Positions 34,870-47,764 of a stretch of DNA of 64,000 nt are shown one piece after another (position 1 is the stretch's first letter; every line of letters starts with the position of its first letter). The stretch covers positions 248,001 to 312,000 of the forward strand of contig JBBHKE010003115.1 of the NCBI GenBank assembly GCA_037447655.1, given 5' to 3'. This stretch comes from Zygnema cylindricum. Lineage: Eukaryota > Streptophyta > Zygnematophyceae > Zygnematales > Zygnemataceae. The position numbers and the translations under genes are program-made. Below the pieces are notes generated by a model. The model did not search any database. It had not been told where the DNA came from and saw only the letters and a list, made by a program, of their open reading frames with translations.

Positions 34870-36010
34870 CCGCTGGGCAATATTTGATGGTCAATATCTG
34901 ATGCGGATGTCGTATACATCTGATGTCCAATGTGTGATTTTACATGTCGGATGTCTGATGCCCAATGTCTGACACTAAATGTCGGATTTCCGATTTTCAT
35001 TCTCTAATATTAAACGTCAGATGTCTGATGCCCAATATCTGAATGTAAAATGTCGGGTATCTGATTTCCAATTTATATTGTTTAATGACAGATGTCTGAT
35101 TTCCAATTTCTGATGTTTTCGGATGTCCGATGTCCAATATCTGAAGTTAACTGCCGGATGTCTGATGTTCAATTTTCAATATTGAACGTCGTACGTCTGT
35201 TGTCCATTGTTTGATGCTAAATGTCAAATGCCCGATGCCCAAAATCTGATGTTAAATGTCGGATGTCTGATGTCCAATGTCTATATCGGCTGTTTGATGT
35301 TCAATATCGGATGCTAAATTTCGGATGTCTGGTGTCCAATCTCTGATGTTTGTCGAATGTATGTTTGTCGAATATCTGATGTCCATTGTTTGTTGTTAAA
35401 TGTCGGATGTCTGATGTCCGACCTCTGATGCGGAGCTGCGTATGTCAGTTGTCCAATGTCTATTTTCAAATGTCGTATGTTGGTATCCATTGTCTGATGC
35501 TATATTTCGGATGCCTGATGTCCGGCCTCTGATATAACATGTCGGATTTCTGAGGTCCACAGTCCAATATCTGATGTTAAAAGTCGGATGTCTTATGTCC
35601 ATTGTGTGATGCAATACGTCGGATGTCTAAAGTCCAATCTCTGATTTTAAATGTCGGATTGCTGATGTCCACTGTCAAATGTCTGATGCTATATGTCGGA
35701 TGTCTGATGTCCAATCTCTGATGCTAAATTCCGTATATTTTATGTCCAAACTCTGAAACTAAATGTTGGCTGTCTGGTGTCCAATTTTTGACATTAAAGT
35801 TCGAATTTCTGATCCTCAATGTTGGATGGCCGAAGTTCGTCACCGGATGTCAGATGTGCAAGTCTGATGTCTATTATTCGATGTTCAATACATGATGTAC
35901 AATGAATGCAATCATTTAATGTCAAATATCAATTGCAACATTCAAATGCCAGATGTGAGATGCTAGATTTTTTCCAATGACCGGCGTCCAATGTTTGATG
36001 ACCAATCTTC
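34870..36010. repeat. Degenerate minisatellite (GATGTCTGATGTCCAATG type)
   Basis: About 1.1 kb of imperfect tandem units around TGTCGGATGTCTGATGTCC and AATGTCTGATGCTAAA, roughly 35 bp per full unit. A second block, 55150-56050, lies at the same place after G5. The repeats give chance His/Ile/Arg-rich frames on the minus strand that are not genes. Confidence 0.9.
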
Positions 36011-36075
36011 ACAATATAGAAGAGCTCTTACTCTTAAAAAAGTAATCAAAAAATTAATGAAAAAATGTTTTGTAG

Positions 36076-36283
36076 TGCACTCCAAAAGCTGGAATACAGC
36101 GAGCTTCTGAGCGTTAGAGTCATTCCCGGAGAAAATGCGGAAGAATTTTTGAATGGAGACGCGGAAAGTTTCGAAACGACTTCCGTTTTGACGTCCGATT
36201 GCGCGGGTATTTTTCCTCGTAAAATGGGTCTAAATGAAGTGGATAGTAAAGTAATCAGTGGAGCTAAGAATGAAAAAATTTGA
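36076..36283 (+). pseudogene. Isolated second exon 4 with internal deletion
   Basis: Follows an acceptor-like TTTTGTAG, then reads ALQKLEYSELLSVRV, GENAEEFLNGDAESFETTS and TSDCAGIFPRKMG. An in-frame deletion removes the AYSRFAR to NAGVFP segment. No other exons of this copy are present upstream; the minisatellite takes their place. Probably a leftover of an unequal crossover between gene copies. Confidence 0.8.
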
Positions 36284-36289
36284 TAATGT

Positions 36290-36984
36290 TAGGCATTGTA
36301 TAGGAGGAACAGTGAAAAACAAGTCACGGTAAGCGAAATAACAGAAGCCAGATCCATGGCATCGGATTTTGAGGAAAGGGTTGTCCTTAAAATATCTCAT
36401 ATTTGGTATAAGATAAGAGTATTCTGTTCCTAAAGAGTATGAATTGGATAGCCAGAAAACATTCAAAACAATAGCGATTTTGAAGGGCTTTACATTAAGA
36501 ACTTTGTTAGTACTTTAGGAGTGTTGTTTATCAAGTCGTATGGTGCTAGTTTTTTCAGTTTTTTTCTTTTTTTCTATTGCTTGTGTGCAGCTCCATTGAA
36601 AGGTAGTTGACAAGGAATTTCACGTGCACAAAGGGCTTGAAAAGCGAAATGCACAGCTGACTAGAAGTACACGTCGTTGACTTGGAAATTGGTGTATATC
36701 ATCGACCTCATACTTTGGAAGATTTTCAATTTCCACAACCGTTTTTTCGGGAAATGACTATCTTTGGCATGCCTGCACCTTTTTGCCGTTTGCCTTTTGT
36801 AATGACTGCGCCTTCTTCTTCCCCGAGAAATTTTCCTCTTCTCTTAGACACTAGTTTACCTCCTATAGACTACATTTCCCGGTTCCCCTACTTTCTTTTA
36901 CTCCTATTGCGTCACAAATTCTTTATAACCCGAATGTCGTCTTTAGGAGATTGGGATTACTGTGATTCTCAGAAAGATAGACGA
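36290..36984. repeat. Tandem-unit module B, copy B4, left part
   Basis: Matches 20560-21285 of B3. It breaks at 36984 (AAAGATAGACGA) where copia-2 is inserted and resumes at 43132. Confidence 0.75.
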
Positions 36985-37547
36985 TGAAAGGATCGAGACT
37001 CAATTGGAATGCACAGAAAATTGACAAATTACACAATGCGGAAGCCAATTTAACTCAATGTCAATTATCAACCAGCTCATACACATTAAATTCTCATGAA
37101 CATAGATAGAGACAGACATATATAATTCAGAAGAAGAAATTCACATTAATTCTACACTAATTTCTTAGTGGTGTCTAATTTCCCTCACTGGCTAGCATTT
37201 TAACTTAGTCGCAGATTACATCTAGAAATCTAATTCTAGAAGCGTCACATGTACTTGGACGCAAAATAGAGTACGACGCAAACTGAAACTACTCGAAACG
37301 AAACATCTAGAAGTACAGTACTTAAAGTATAACTTAACCTACGCGATACTAAACTGCAAGAAGTACTACGCACGAACCGAAAGTACTAGAAGTCCCGTAC
37401 ACAAACGAAATAGACCAAACTGTTCACACTTAATCAATCGAAACTGGAAAGTACTAATGAAACGAAATGCGCGACGTGACGCGCGACAAAACTGACCCAC
37501 ACTAAAAACGAACCACATTGACAAAATCCTACATTGCAATCCTAACA
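36985..37547 (-). repeat. copia-2 3' LTR
   Basis: 563 bp. The next 66 bp (37548-37613) repeat the polypurine tract and the last 40 bp of the LTR end, so two tract-plus-LTR-end junctions stand in tandem. Confidence 0.85.
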
Positions 37548-37649
37548 TTCCCCCTCTCAATGTGAGGATTTAACGAACCAACATTGACAAAATCCCACAT
37601 TGCAATCCTAACATTCCCCCTCTCAATGTGAGGATTTATAATAACTACT

Positions 37650-40600
37650 GAACAAGCTCAAATTAACCCTAATTTAGGTCTCCCTTTAACAAATACATCA
37701 TGCATTGCACCTTTAGTTAACATATTTGCTGCCTCTTCTAAAGTAGGAACAAATATAAATTCTAACTCTTTATCCTTCACCAAATCTCTCACAAAATGTC
37801 AATGAATTCTAATATGTTTTGTCCTTTTATGAAACACCGGATTCTTCACTAAAGCAATACTACTCATATTGTCTGAATAAATCCTCATGCACTTCACAAA
37901 AATTCCTAACTCACTCAACATGTCCTTAATCCAAATTGAAGCCTTCCCCGCATGATAAGCCGCCATGTACTCAGGTTCAGTTGAACTTAAAGCCACCGTA
38001 GGCTGTAATCTGGAGCTCCATGAGATTGCCCCTCCACTCAATACAAAAGCATAACTAGAGGTGGACTTTCCTGTGTTAAAGTCTCCTCCCCATTCAACAT
38101 CGCAATATCCGAAGCAATCCAAATCATCTCCACTTCGATAAACCTGTCCAATGTTCCAGCCAAATACCTGAAAATTCGCTTGACCGATTCCCAAAGTTGC
38201 TCCTTTGGAGCTTGACTGTACCTGCTTACAATTGAAACACCTACAGAAATATCCGGTCTTGTCCCTACTCTCAAATACATTAGGCATCCAATTGCCTCTC
38301 TATAAGGGACATTAACAATTTCCTCATCATCAAATTTGCTAAGCTGTAATTTCGGGTCTAGAGGTGTGCTAAGGGGCTTAGAAACTAACATAGAAAACCG
38401 AGTAAGAACTTCTTTACAATGTTGTTCTTGTCTCAATTTAATACATCCAGATTTACTCCTAATAACTTCAATGCCCAATATATATTTTGCTTCACCTAAA
38501 TCTGTCACTTTAAAATGCTTCTTCAAATAAGACTTTAATTCCTTAATTTTCTCTAAACTATCTGACACCATAATGAAATCATCCACATAGACACTAAAAA
38601 TAATTTGATCCACTCCATTTCCTTTCACATATACACCGGAATCTGAAATTGTTCTTACAAATCCAAAATCAATCAAAACCTTATGTAAGCGTAAATACCA
38701 TGTCCTTGGTGCTTGCTTCAACCCATACAAGGATTTCTTTAGTCTCCACACTAAACCGGGTTTGGATGGTACTCCTTCCGGAATCTTCATATAAACCTCC
38801 TCTTCGAGATCTCCATTGAGGAAGGCGGTCTCCACGTCCATTTGATGGATGTGCTTCTTCCCGGCTGCCGCCAATGCGATGATCATCCTCAAAGAATCAA
38901 ACTTGACCACGGGAGCATAGGTCTCCGTATAATCCACTCCCTCTTTTTGCTGAAATCCCTTACAAACTAATCTTGCTTTATACTTAATCAATTCACCAGA
39001 AGCACCAGTTTTTGTCTTAAATACCCACTTAGAATCTATGGCCTTCTTTCCCTCAGGCAATTCTACTTCCTCAAAAGTCTCATTCTCAACAATAGATTTA
39101 TATTCCTTGTTAAATGCATCTTTCCACTTAGACTCCCAATCACCCGAATTTCTAGCTTCCGTATAAGATTTCGGGTCACCACCTACACTCTCTTGCAGTA
39201 AAAAGGAATTCATTTAACTTAGCCTCGGAAATAAAATTATGAGATTTATCACTAGCTTTCATTTGAAGACTTAATCGCTCAGGTGCCTTTCCCTTATTCT
39301 CTCGATTACTTCTCCTAACAATCACTCCTTCTTCCATTACATTCTATTCACTCTTTTCAAAAATTGATGGCAAGCTCTTTTCACTATTTTGACTTTTCAA
39401 AGATAATTTTGAACTCTACTTATCATCACTCAAATTGGATTCCAAATCAAAATTGTAAGAATTTGAAACTTTACCAAATTTATGTTTTCGTTTTGGAGTC
39501 TCATAATGATCGTCTTCCTCATCCGTCGAATCCGCTACTTCAAACTCCTCCAAACTGTTTTCTTCTTCAAAATCCAAACTTCGCTCCTTGCCGTTCGAAT
39601 ATTCCATGGCCGCCTTTAAATTCTTGTGGAAGTCAACATTCCGTAACTCCACTACGTTTCGCGTCACTGGATTGAAGATTCGGTACTGATTCGAATTCGC
39701 ACTATATCCGACAAAAAATCCACTCCAGCTTCGTGGACTAAACTTGCCGGTCCGTTTGTTTCGGTCAATATATACGGTCGCCCGGCAACCCCAAATTCTT
39801 AAATGTAGTACGGACGGAACCCGTCCACTCCAAAGTTCTAGAGGCGTCTTCTCGCCAGAAATCGAAGTCAATCTTTGATTACAGACATAGTTTGTCGTGA
39901 CTATGGTTTCTCCCCAAAGCTAAGCATTGTGCTTCGTGCTATGAATCATCGCATGCACCATTTCCTGCAACCTCCTGTTTTTTCTTTCGGCCACTCTATT
40001 AGATTCGGGTGAATAAGCGGCGGTAAATTGTTGCTTGGTTCCTCGCTTCTCACAAAACTCCGTAAATGCGATAAATTCTCCACCATTATCCAACCTCACG
40101 GTTTTCAATTTCCAGTCCGTTTCCCTTTCAGCCATCACAACAAACTTCTTAAAATAATCTAAAGCCTCCAACTTCCTTTTGAAAAGGTACACCCAACTCT
40201 TTCAGGAAAAATCATCAACAATCACAAAAATATATCTATTTCCCCCAAGACTCCTCGGCTTAATAGGTCCACATAGATCCACATGAACAAGTTCTAAAGG
40301 TTGACTCGCTCGAAATTGTACATTTTTGACAAGATGAGGTTTCCTCATTTGCTTCCCCTTGCTAAAACCATTACATCCATTCACCTTTTCTCCGGTCGCC
40401 AATTCCAAACCTCTCACCGAAGAATTCTTAATCATCCTTTTAATGTTTTCCTCCGAAGTGTGGCATTACCGATGATGCCAAAGGCTAAGGTCGCCTTTCT
40501 CCATCTCCACAGAAAGCATACAAGGTTCCTCTTTAACTGCTCGTTTCCAAATTAACTTACTAACCAAATTATCCGACACAAATCCTTCCCCAATTTGATT

Positions 40601-42452
40601 TCCTTCCTTACTTTTAATCATGATTCTAAAATCCTCCAAAGAAATAACTCTACCTCCGACCTTTTGAATTTGAGGAACACTAACCAAATTCACCACTCCA
40701 TTGGGAATAAACAAAGCATCATTCAACTTAGCTTTATGCACTCTAACATTTCCAAATTTATCTCTCACCGGTAAATCAATTCGGACTGTTCTAACCGTGT
40801 CCACCGGAATCACATGTCCACTCGCAACCGTGACATTATTTAGAACCGTAAGCTTCCTTGTATCCAAAAAATAGACTTAAATCTGTACACACATGATGAG
40901 TTGCGCCGGTATCAATAATCCAATCTTTTACACAATGATTACTACAAGCCGAATTCAAAATTGCTTCGGTTTTCTCGTCCAATAAAATAGTTAAATTGTA
41001 ATATCGCTCCTCAATATCTTTTTCAAATTCCGTATAGTTTCCTTGATAACCGGATCCTCTTAATTGGCCACGACCGCGTCCGCGTCCTCGGCCACGTCCT
41101 CGTCTATTTCTTCGATCGTCATAAAAGGAAGAATTTTTCCCTTCTCGTTGGAAACAATGAGAGCTCACATGTCCCCACTTGTGGCAAATATTGCATCTCT
41201 TCTCCTTATCCGGGCACTCGGCGGCAAAATGCCCAATTTTATGACATTTGAAACAAGTCTCGTTAGTGGTGTTAGATTTATCAAATTGACTTCTACTAAA
41301 TCCAACATTTTGACTTCTTCCTCTACCTTTTCCTCTAAAATTTCCTCTAATACCCCCTCTTCCTCGGTACAAATTTAGATCTGGGGAATCCAAAGTATTT
41401 ACATTATGGATTCCACTACTTTCAAAACCTCTACCTACACTCTCTCTAGACTTCTCAATGGACTTCAAATAATTCACCGCATATTCAAGTGTAGCCTTCT
41501 TTTTAGATTGAATTATTTCACTAGACGTAGAATATCTTTCAGGTAATCCCTCTAAGAACACTTGTAACTTTTCATTTTCGGGTACAATTTTACCAAGACT
41601 ACTCAATTGGTCCAACAAAATATAAAATCTTTTGACTCCATCATCTATTGACTCATTATGCTTAAACTTAAACTTAATGAAATCCTTGAACACATAATTT
41701 GCCTTATCTTTGACTCCTTTCTCCAAATGATTTTCTAACGCTTGCCAACATTTATATGCGGTATCATGAATAAGAAAATAATAATGGACCGATCCGGTAC
41801 AACTTTGAATCAACCCATTCATGGCCACCATATCTTTCAATCTCCACAAATTTTGCGCCTTGGGATCTTTTGGCATTTTCTCCTTGCCGTTGACGATCTT
41901 CTATAACTTCTTCAAGATGAGACTCGCTCTCATGTTCTTCTTCCAAATAGCGTAGTTCGATCTATCAAAGATAACCGGTTTGCCTCCCATTCGAAAATCT
42001 TGTTCTCCTTCCAACTCACTATCAAAATCAAAATCAAAATCAAAATCCTCTTCTATCTTTTTCTTTTTCTTTTTCTTACATTTTTCATCATCATCCGAAT
42101 TATCTGAGCTGCTACTAGAACTAGAGCTAGAGCTACCCTCGAATTCCTCTTTCACCGAAACATTTTCATTTTTCACCTTTTTATCCTTTTCTTTCATAAA
42201 TTTCTCCCACTCCTTATAAGTGTCTCTATCTAACCAAATGTTATAACTTTCCTTCTCTTTATGTTGATCCAATCCAAAGGGTTTAGCTGGCAATGACTCC
42301 TGGGACTTTGGCGCAATTCCTTCACCAAAACTGAATTCTAGTTCGCTCAGAACCCGAAGAGATGGCTCGGGTGTTGGCGGAGTTCCCGAGGTCCCCATAG
42401 GCATCCTCCGTCCGGATGGAGAGGGTGCGTTCTTCTTTTTCTTCCCTCCCAT
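37650..42452 (-). pseudogene. copia-2 gag-pol polyprotein, disrupted
   Basis: Gag starts at 42452 (MGGKKKKNAPSPSGRR), with a Ser run, Asp/Phe repeats and a Lys run, then two zinc knuckles (CFKCHKIGHFAAEC, CNICHKWGHVSSHC) followed by an Arg/Gly-rich tail. Protease has DTGATHHVC (near 40900). Integrase has LVHVDLCGP, VRLDNGGEF and NRVAERKNR (40440-39920). Reverse transcriptase 39213-38038 has ARLVCKGFQQKEGVDY, TAFLNGDLEEEVYM and YVDDFIMV. RNase H ends KTKHIRIH then TGA. In-frame stops occur at 41901, in LWHHR*CHTS, after VDDFS, and after KHNA. Frameshifts occur near 40866, between 39416 and 39213, and in RNase H. Motifs are otherwise intact, so the loss of function is fairly recent. Confidence 0.9.
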
Positions 42453-42485
42453 ACCTAACTCACTAGATCCTCAATGTGGAGCTAA

Positions 42486-42500
42486 CCCGCTCCGATACCA
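42486..42500 (-). other. copia-2 primer-binding site
   Basis: In element sense TGGTATCGGAGCGGG, two bases after the 5' LTR end. It resembles the usual plant initiator-Met primer site TGGTATCAGAGC with one change in the first 12 bases. Confidence 0.85.
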
Positions 42501-42502
42501 AT

Positions 42503-43131
42503 TGAAAGGATAGGGACTCAATTGGAATGCACAGAAAAATGACAAATTACACAATGCGGAAGCGAATTTAACTCAATGTCAATTATCAACCAGCTCATAC
42601 ACATTAAATTCTCATGAACATAGATAGAGACATATATAATTCAGAAGAGGAAATTCACATTAATTCTCACACATTAATTCTACAATAATTTCTTAGTGGT
42701 GTCTAATTCCCTGACTGGCTTGCAGTTTAACTTAGTCGCACATTGGCTTGCAGTTTAACTTAGTCGCACATTGGCTTGCAGTTTAACTTAGTCGCAGATT
42801 ACATCTAGAAATCTAATTCTAGAAGGGGCACATGTACTTGGACGCAAAATAGAGTACAACGCAAACTAGAACTACTCGAAACGAAACGTCTAGAAGTACA
42901 ATACTAAAAGTACAACTTAACCTACGCGATACAAAACTGCTACAAGTACTACGCACGAACCGAAAGTACTAGAAGTTCCGTACACAAACGAAATTTACTA
43001 AATTGTTCACACTTAATCAATCGAAACTGGAAAGTACTAATGAAACGAAATGCGCGACGTGATGCGCGATAAAGCTGACCCACACTAAAAACAAACCAAC
43101 ATTGACAAAATCCCACATTGCAATCCTAACA
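42503..43131 (-). repeat. copia-2 5' LTR with a 28-bp triplication
   Basis: 629 bp. It is longer than its partner mainly because a 28-bp unit (GGCTTGCAGTTTAACTTAGT plus CGCACATT) is present three times at about 42717-42800 and once in the 3' LTR. Confidence 0.85.
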
Positions 43132-46121
43132 TACGACACAAGTGACTCGTGCGAATTTGTGTGAAATAAGGGCATTTTACTTAAATGACATATGATAGCA
43201 TAATGTTGCTCGAGTGACGATTTGTGAAAGCGGATGAGATGGTCCATTCATGCAGTCGGTACACTTCTTATCTGCTAGTTTATATTCTTGTTTTATTTAG
43301 TGTAGATCACGCAAGATATTGATGCATATTTGCATGATAATTTGGAAAATTTGTGAAAATGATTTGTGATAGCCAAACATTTTTCCAGTCGAATTTTTCG
43401 AGAGCTACTCTAAGTTTGACAAATGAGGTGATTCTTGTTATGTGTTCGGACATTTATGACTGTTTGGTCAATGTTTTGTTTTATTGAGTGTATTAATAAT
43501 TCAGTTACTTTGGAGCAGGTTTGTTACGTATATTAATTATTTTTGCAAATACATGGTGATTTCTTTTGAAATCAAAGGTACGCAAGGGACTAATAACAAT
43601 TTGCATTGGTTGTTTGGAGGAAGGTAGTTTAGCCATAGTCAATAAATAACCATTATTTGGCATTATGCATGTTGTCTTTAGAAGCTTATCCACAATAGAA
43701 TAACGAAATTGCCTCTAAAATATTCCATTCCTAAACTAATTCTGGCGTACAAATGGATTGGTCTTTACATCGATGTTTGGCTTGTGAAATTTCCAACATC
43801 GCACACGTCGCATACAACTAGAGGATTTGTAACAGTTTCATCTCTTTCACCTGTTGCAAATATGATGTATGGTTTTTCGACCTTGGCGACTTCGACAATA
43901 AGGCCTTATTAGGATTTTATTTTAGTTAGGCAGATACTCTTGTTAAAATGGAACGATATGGGGGAAAGATACATGTCATCAAATGGTAGTCTAATTTGTC
44001 ACCCAATGCTCTCCTTGTTTCCACTATACAATTTGCAATAAGTAAGGCCTCAACTATATTTACAGCTTTCGAAAATATATTGACCACAATATTCTCCAAG
44101 GTCCATGGGAAAGAATAAGTGGTTTGGATTCGTAAAACCAATCAATGAAATCATACCAAAACTAGGTCAAATACAATCTTGACACGTATGATTCGGAAAA
44201 ATGGGCGATCATTGAAGATATGGATCTTGCAATATAATCTCTCACGTAGGGGTGGGAAAAGTCAATTTCACTTTGGTTTTGGTGACTATTCAAATGAAGA
44301 GTAAGCAAAGGTCGATCCTATGATATCACTAGAAGGCAAAGGTGACGAAGATGTGTTTATGCTCATTGTCATTCTTGTGGTTTTCACGATGATCTTTGAC
44401 AATTGGATTGTCAACAGATTTCCTCCATCTTGAGGCGGATGTAGAGATCTCAGCATCCTCTTTTTGTCATGTCATGATCCCACTGTTTAATTCGTACTTC
44501 AACGACTCCTTGAGGATTTCGTTCCATCTCTAAGTGGTTAATTCCTTATGATCGAGCCAACACAATCCATCCTTGTACTTTTCTAGACACGGAAACAATC
44601 ACAAGGTGATCTTGATGCCATGGGGAGGTTGAACGAAACCTCGTTGGCTTCAAAAAGCCTATTTGAATAACATGATGCGTCGGACTCCATGGATATTCCA
44701 TGTTAGCATAGCCTTTTAACGAGGATTTTGATTTTGCATTCACCTCAAACAATTTTTGTGTAGACTTGAGTGCCTCCCATATCTCCCATTTTCATTTTAG
44801 GCTTGTCATGTTTTTTGGTTGATTGTTGATGAGTCCTCAAAATAGTGTATATTTGGCTTTCACTTTTCGAAAGTTCCTCTCACGTATCAAATTTTATATG
44901 TTTTTTTGCTTTACCTTCTCAAAGGACGGATCACACACTTAGATTAAGATTCCTTAGAAATTGGCCTCATCTCGGGCCACTTTAGCTCTACAATGTTGTA
45001 ATTGGTAGTTCGCTCATCCGATTTTGTCAAGGCAACCTATAGGCCCGTAACTTGAAAATCGGAATTGACAATTGCAAACCAACGGACAACGACCTTAGTA
45101 ACTACACATGATGTAAGCTGAACCAACCGACACAAAATATTTGCGGTAACGCATCACAAAGGGGTAACATATCCCTAAATGGGTAAATTATTATCATAAA
45201 TCCATATGAAAACTAGTAAACAATTGATATCATCTTGCGTAGTCAATGTATAGCCAAGGGGTAACTCGACAATGTTGTTGTGAGTGCCAAAGAGCTTACA
45301 ATAGATGGACAAAAGTTCCAACTCCAAAACAACCCTATTAAAAAATGAATTTCTCGTATACTTTGAAAAACTCTAATTGTTACAAAATTGAGCATGGGGA
45401 TTTTGCGTCTCTCACAAATTCTTTTTTCATTTTATTCCTACACTTGGGTTTTATTATCTAGCCACTAACTAGTAACCTGTTGACACTTTTCTTATAATAA
45501 TGTTAATTAGTTCATAATGTGTCGTCGATCCAGCGATTCGCCGTACTTTTTGTGATGTGTCTCCGATAACTTTGGATCACCTTAATGCAATCTCTTGTGA
45601 CATAACAGATGTTGAAATCATTTGTCGATTTTTGTATCAATTCAGGTCTCAGGTCAATTCATATCTTTCCAACAATATATGCGTTAATTTACGATATTGC
45701 TTGTAGTTACACTTTCCATAATTATATCACAAGTTTAAGTCTCCTACAAGCAGTAAACACAAAGGTATTTTGAAACTATTAAAGTGCCCATTACTCCATG
45801 AACATTGGGAAAATTATGCAACAATACTTCGCGGTAGGTCATGTTGACTACATACCTTTCTGAACTCTATGTCACCACACCTACCTTTCATGCATGTATC
45901 GATGCTTCATTAGTATCTTTACAGGTTGAGATGTCAAACTGCAAGGTTTTCCCCAATTTTGTGGGTAAATTTTCAGTTCACTTTGCGTGAAACATCCAAA
46001 GGAAATTATCGCAAGTCGTTCAACTAAACATTTTTTCTCTGTACATTCCGAAAGATGCGATTTGTTCAAAAAACCTCACTCAAAAACGAGCCTCTCTTAA
46101 TCTTATCCCAAGACCAACGAT
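43132..46121. repeat. Tandem-unit module B, copy B4, right part
   Basis: Continues module B after copia-2 (ACGACACAAGTGACTCGTGC, as at 21302) and runs to the start of module A5. The frame at 43709-43912 is the counterpart of the B3 open frame. The remainder has only short chance frames. Confidence 0.75.
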
Positions 46122-46539
46122 TTGATTCTAACAATTGTCGATAACACATTCAACGGAAACAAGGTTGTTGGTAAAGAAGATGTCATGAACGTGTGTTGTC
46201 CGGATAGTAAAAGCATAATATACCAATATCTCAGATGTCCAAACAGACATTTGGTATGGAATACAAATAAATATGTGAGTATGAAAACAGGCGGACCAAA
46301 CAGAGTGGGAATACCGAAAAATCGTTAGAGCTTGTTTTTTTGCAGCAAACAAAACTTTGTGATAGAATGCACAATGAAAAATGAACAAAAAGTTGGATTT
46401 AACGCAACCTTACTTATGTTCATTGTGAAGAAAACATAAGGGACCGAAAAGGATAATCACAAACACTACTTCAAAAAAAACTTAAAAAAGGAGAGCAAAA
46501 CATGACTTGCAGAAAGTGGATGAACGAAATTGACAAACT

Positions 46540-47057
46540 ACACCGTGAAGCGCCATCAGTGTTAATAACACCAATTTGAGGCCCTTGAATTTTGACCTTT
46601 GAACCTAAAATATAATTAGCAATCCTATAGTTTCCTTTACGTTAATATAGGCACAATTTAATTAGTGTTATTTGCACTAATTTGTGAAGTTATTCAATAG
46701 CATGGTTTAAAAAATGTTCGAGTTTGTACTAGGATTGCTCTTTCTAAATGTATTTAAAAAGCTCAAATAACGGCTCCGAGACGACAGAGTGCGTTGACAC
46801 TGGAAACCGCACTCAGAGTTGATTCCTCGTAATAAAGACGGGTGAAGATTTCTTAAACTAGTTCTCACATGTTAGAATGTCGAATAGGTGAGCATAGGCT
46901 ATAGTGATTACAATATAGGGAATCCAAATTAGTGTTAGAACTTAAGAATTACCATAAATGTTTTATTGGCCTTTGGCCTTTAAACCCAAAATAGAATTTA
47001 TAACACTATTGGGTCCTTACACTAATAACTTCTTTACACATAGCGATTCACGGTGTA
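46540..47057. mobile_element. MITE family III, fourth copy
   Basis: Ends ACACCGTGAAGCGCC and TAGCGATTCACGGTGT, flanked by TA on both sides. Interior as in 745-1281. Confidence 0.6.
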
Positions 47058-47150
47058 GCTACAAAAACTTGCAAAACGGGTTTCCATGAAAGTATGTAAT
47101 CCGGCTGTTGCAATTTCCACTGATGCTTACAAAGTATAGACAACTGGAGT

Positions 47151-47609
47151 CAGAGGTCGCAAAAGTCAAAATTTAGATACCCGAAACCGACATTTTTTTT
47201 TTCAAAATCTGAACACCCGATACCTGACCGGGTATGTCACGCTCCTAAATTGTTAATCGTTGCTCTATACGCGTTTATGGAAATAAAAGTTAACCGAAAC
47301 TCGATTTCTCGCGACTACTCGTACCCGCCCGTACCTTAATATGTACAAACGTAATGGTACATTTCCCTCATACCTTCCACGATACCAAGAGTAGAAAGTA
47401 CAATAATATTGGATAGTATGGACATTACGAAACCTTCAATTATTTTCGTTTTTTGGTTACCCGACCGTATCCGATTTTTTTATTTTTTTTGTGAATCACC
47501 CGCCCGAATCCGACCGGCCCCCAAAATTTGGCACCAATCCGTTCCGGATCCGACGCCGGCGGTCGGGTAATGGTCGGGTACGGATTCGGGTACCCGATTG
47601 CGACCTCTG
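47151..47609 (+). mobile_element. Intact non-autonomous hAT-type element
   Basis: 459 bp with terminal inverted repeats CAGAGGTCGCAA ... TTGCGACCTCTG and a perfect 8-bp target duplication ACTGGAGT (47143-47150 and 47610-47617). Terminal CAGAG and 8-bp duplications are hallmarks of the hAT superfamily. It has no open frame, so it would need a transposase from elsewhere. Sub-terminal GGGTACCCGA and GATCCGGA motifs are inverted repeats. Confidence 0.9.
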
Positions 47610-47764
47610 ACTGGAGTGCTAGACACGATCTTCACTTAGCCAATCGCGACCGTCCGCTGATGATGTCCCCAAAGTAATGTGCATCGTCGATTTTTTCTAA
47701 TCAAAATTGTTGGTTGCCTCAAAAATTTAGTGCAGGCATGATTTGGAGTGCTGTCCTGTACTGT

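Larger units (their letters stand above)
36985..43131 (-). mobile_element. copia-2: near full-length Ty1/copia retrotransposon
   Basis: Minus-strand element of about 6.1 kb in module B4. The 5' LTR is 42503-43131 and the 3' LTR 36985-37547, both with TG...CA ends (TGTTAGGATTGC ... ATCCTTTCA in element sense). Flanks GACGA and TACGA are a target duplication with one mismatch, and the empty site is visible in B3 (near 21285). The primer site TGGTATCGGAGCGGG (42486-42500) fits initiator-Met tRNA. A polypurine tract (GAGAGGGGGAA) adjoins the 3' LTR. Gene order is Gag, protease, integrase, reverse transcriptase, RNase H. Confidence 0.93.

Noticed and set aside
34870-36010. CRISPR-like array
   Set aside because: Units are degenerate and continuous, without unique spacers, and the DNA is eukaryotic. 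It is a minisatellite.
41980-42219. Ser/Phe-rich plus-strand frame
   Set aside because: Antisense shadow of the Asp/Ser/Lys-rich Gag region of copia-2.
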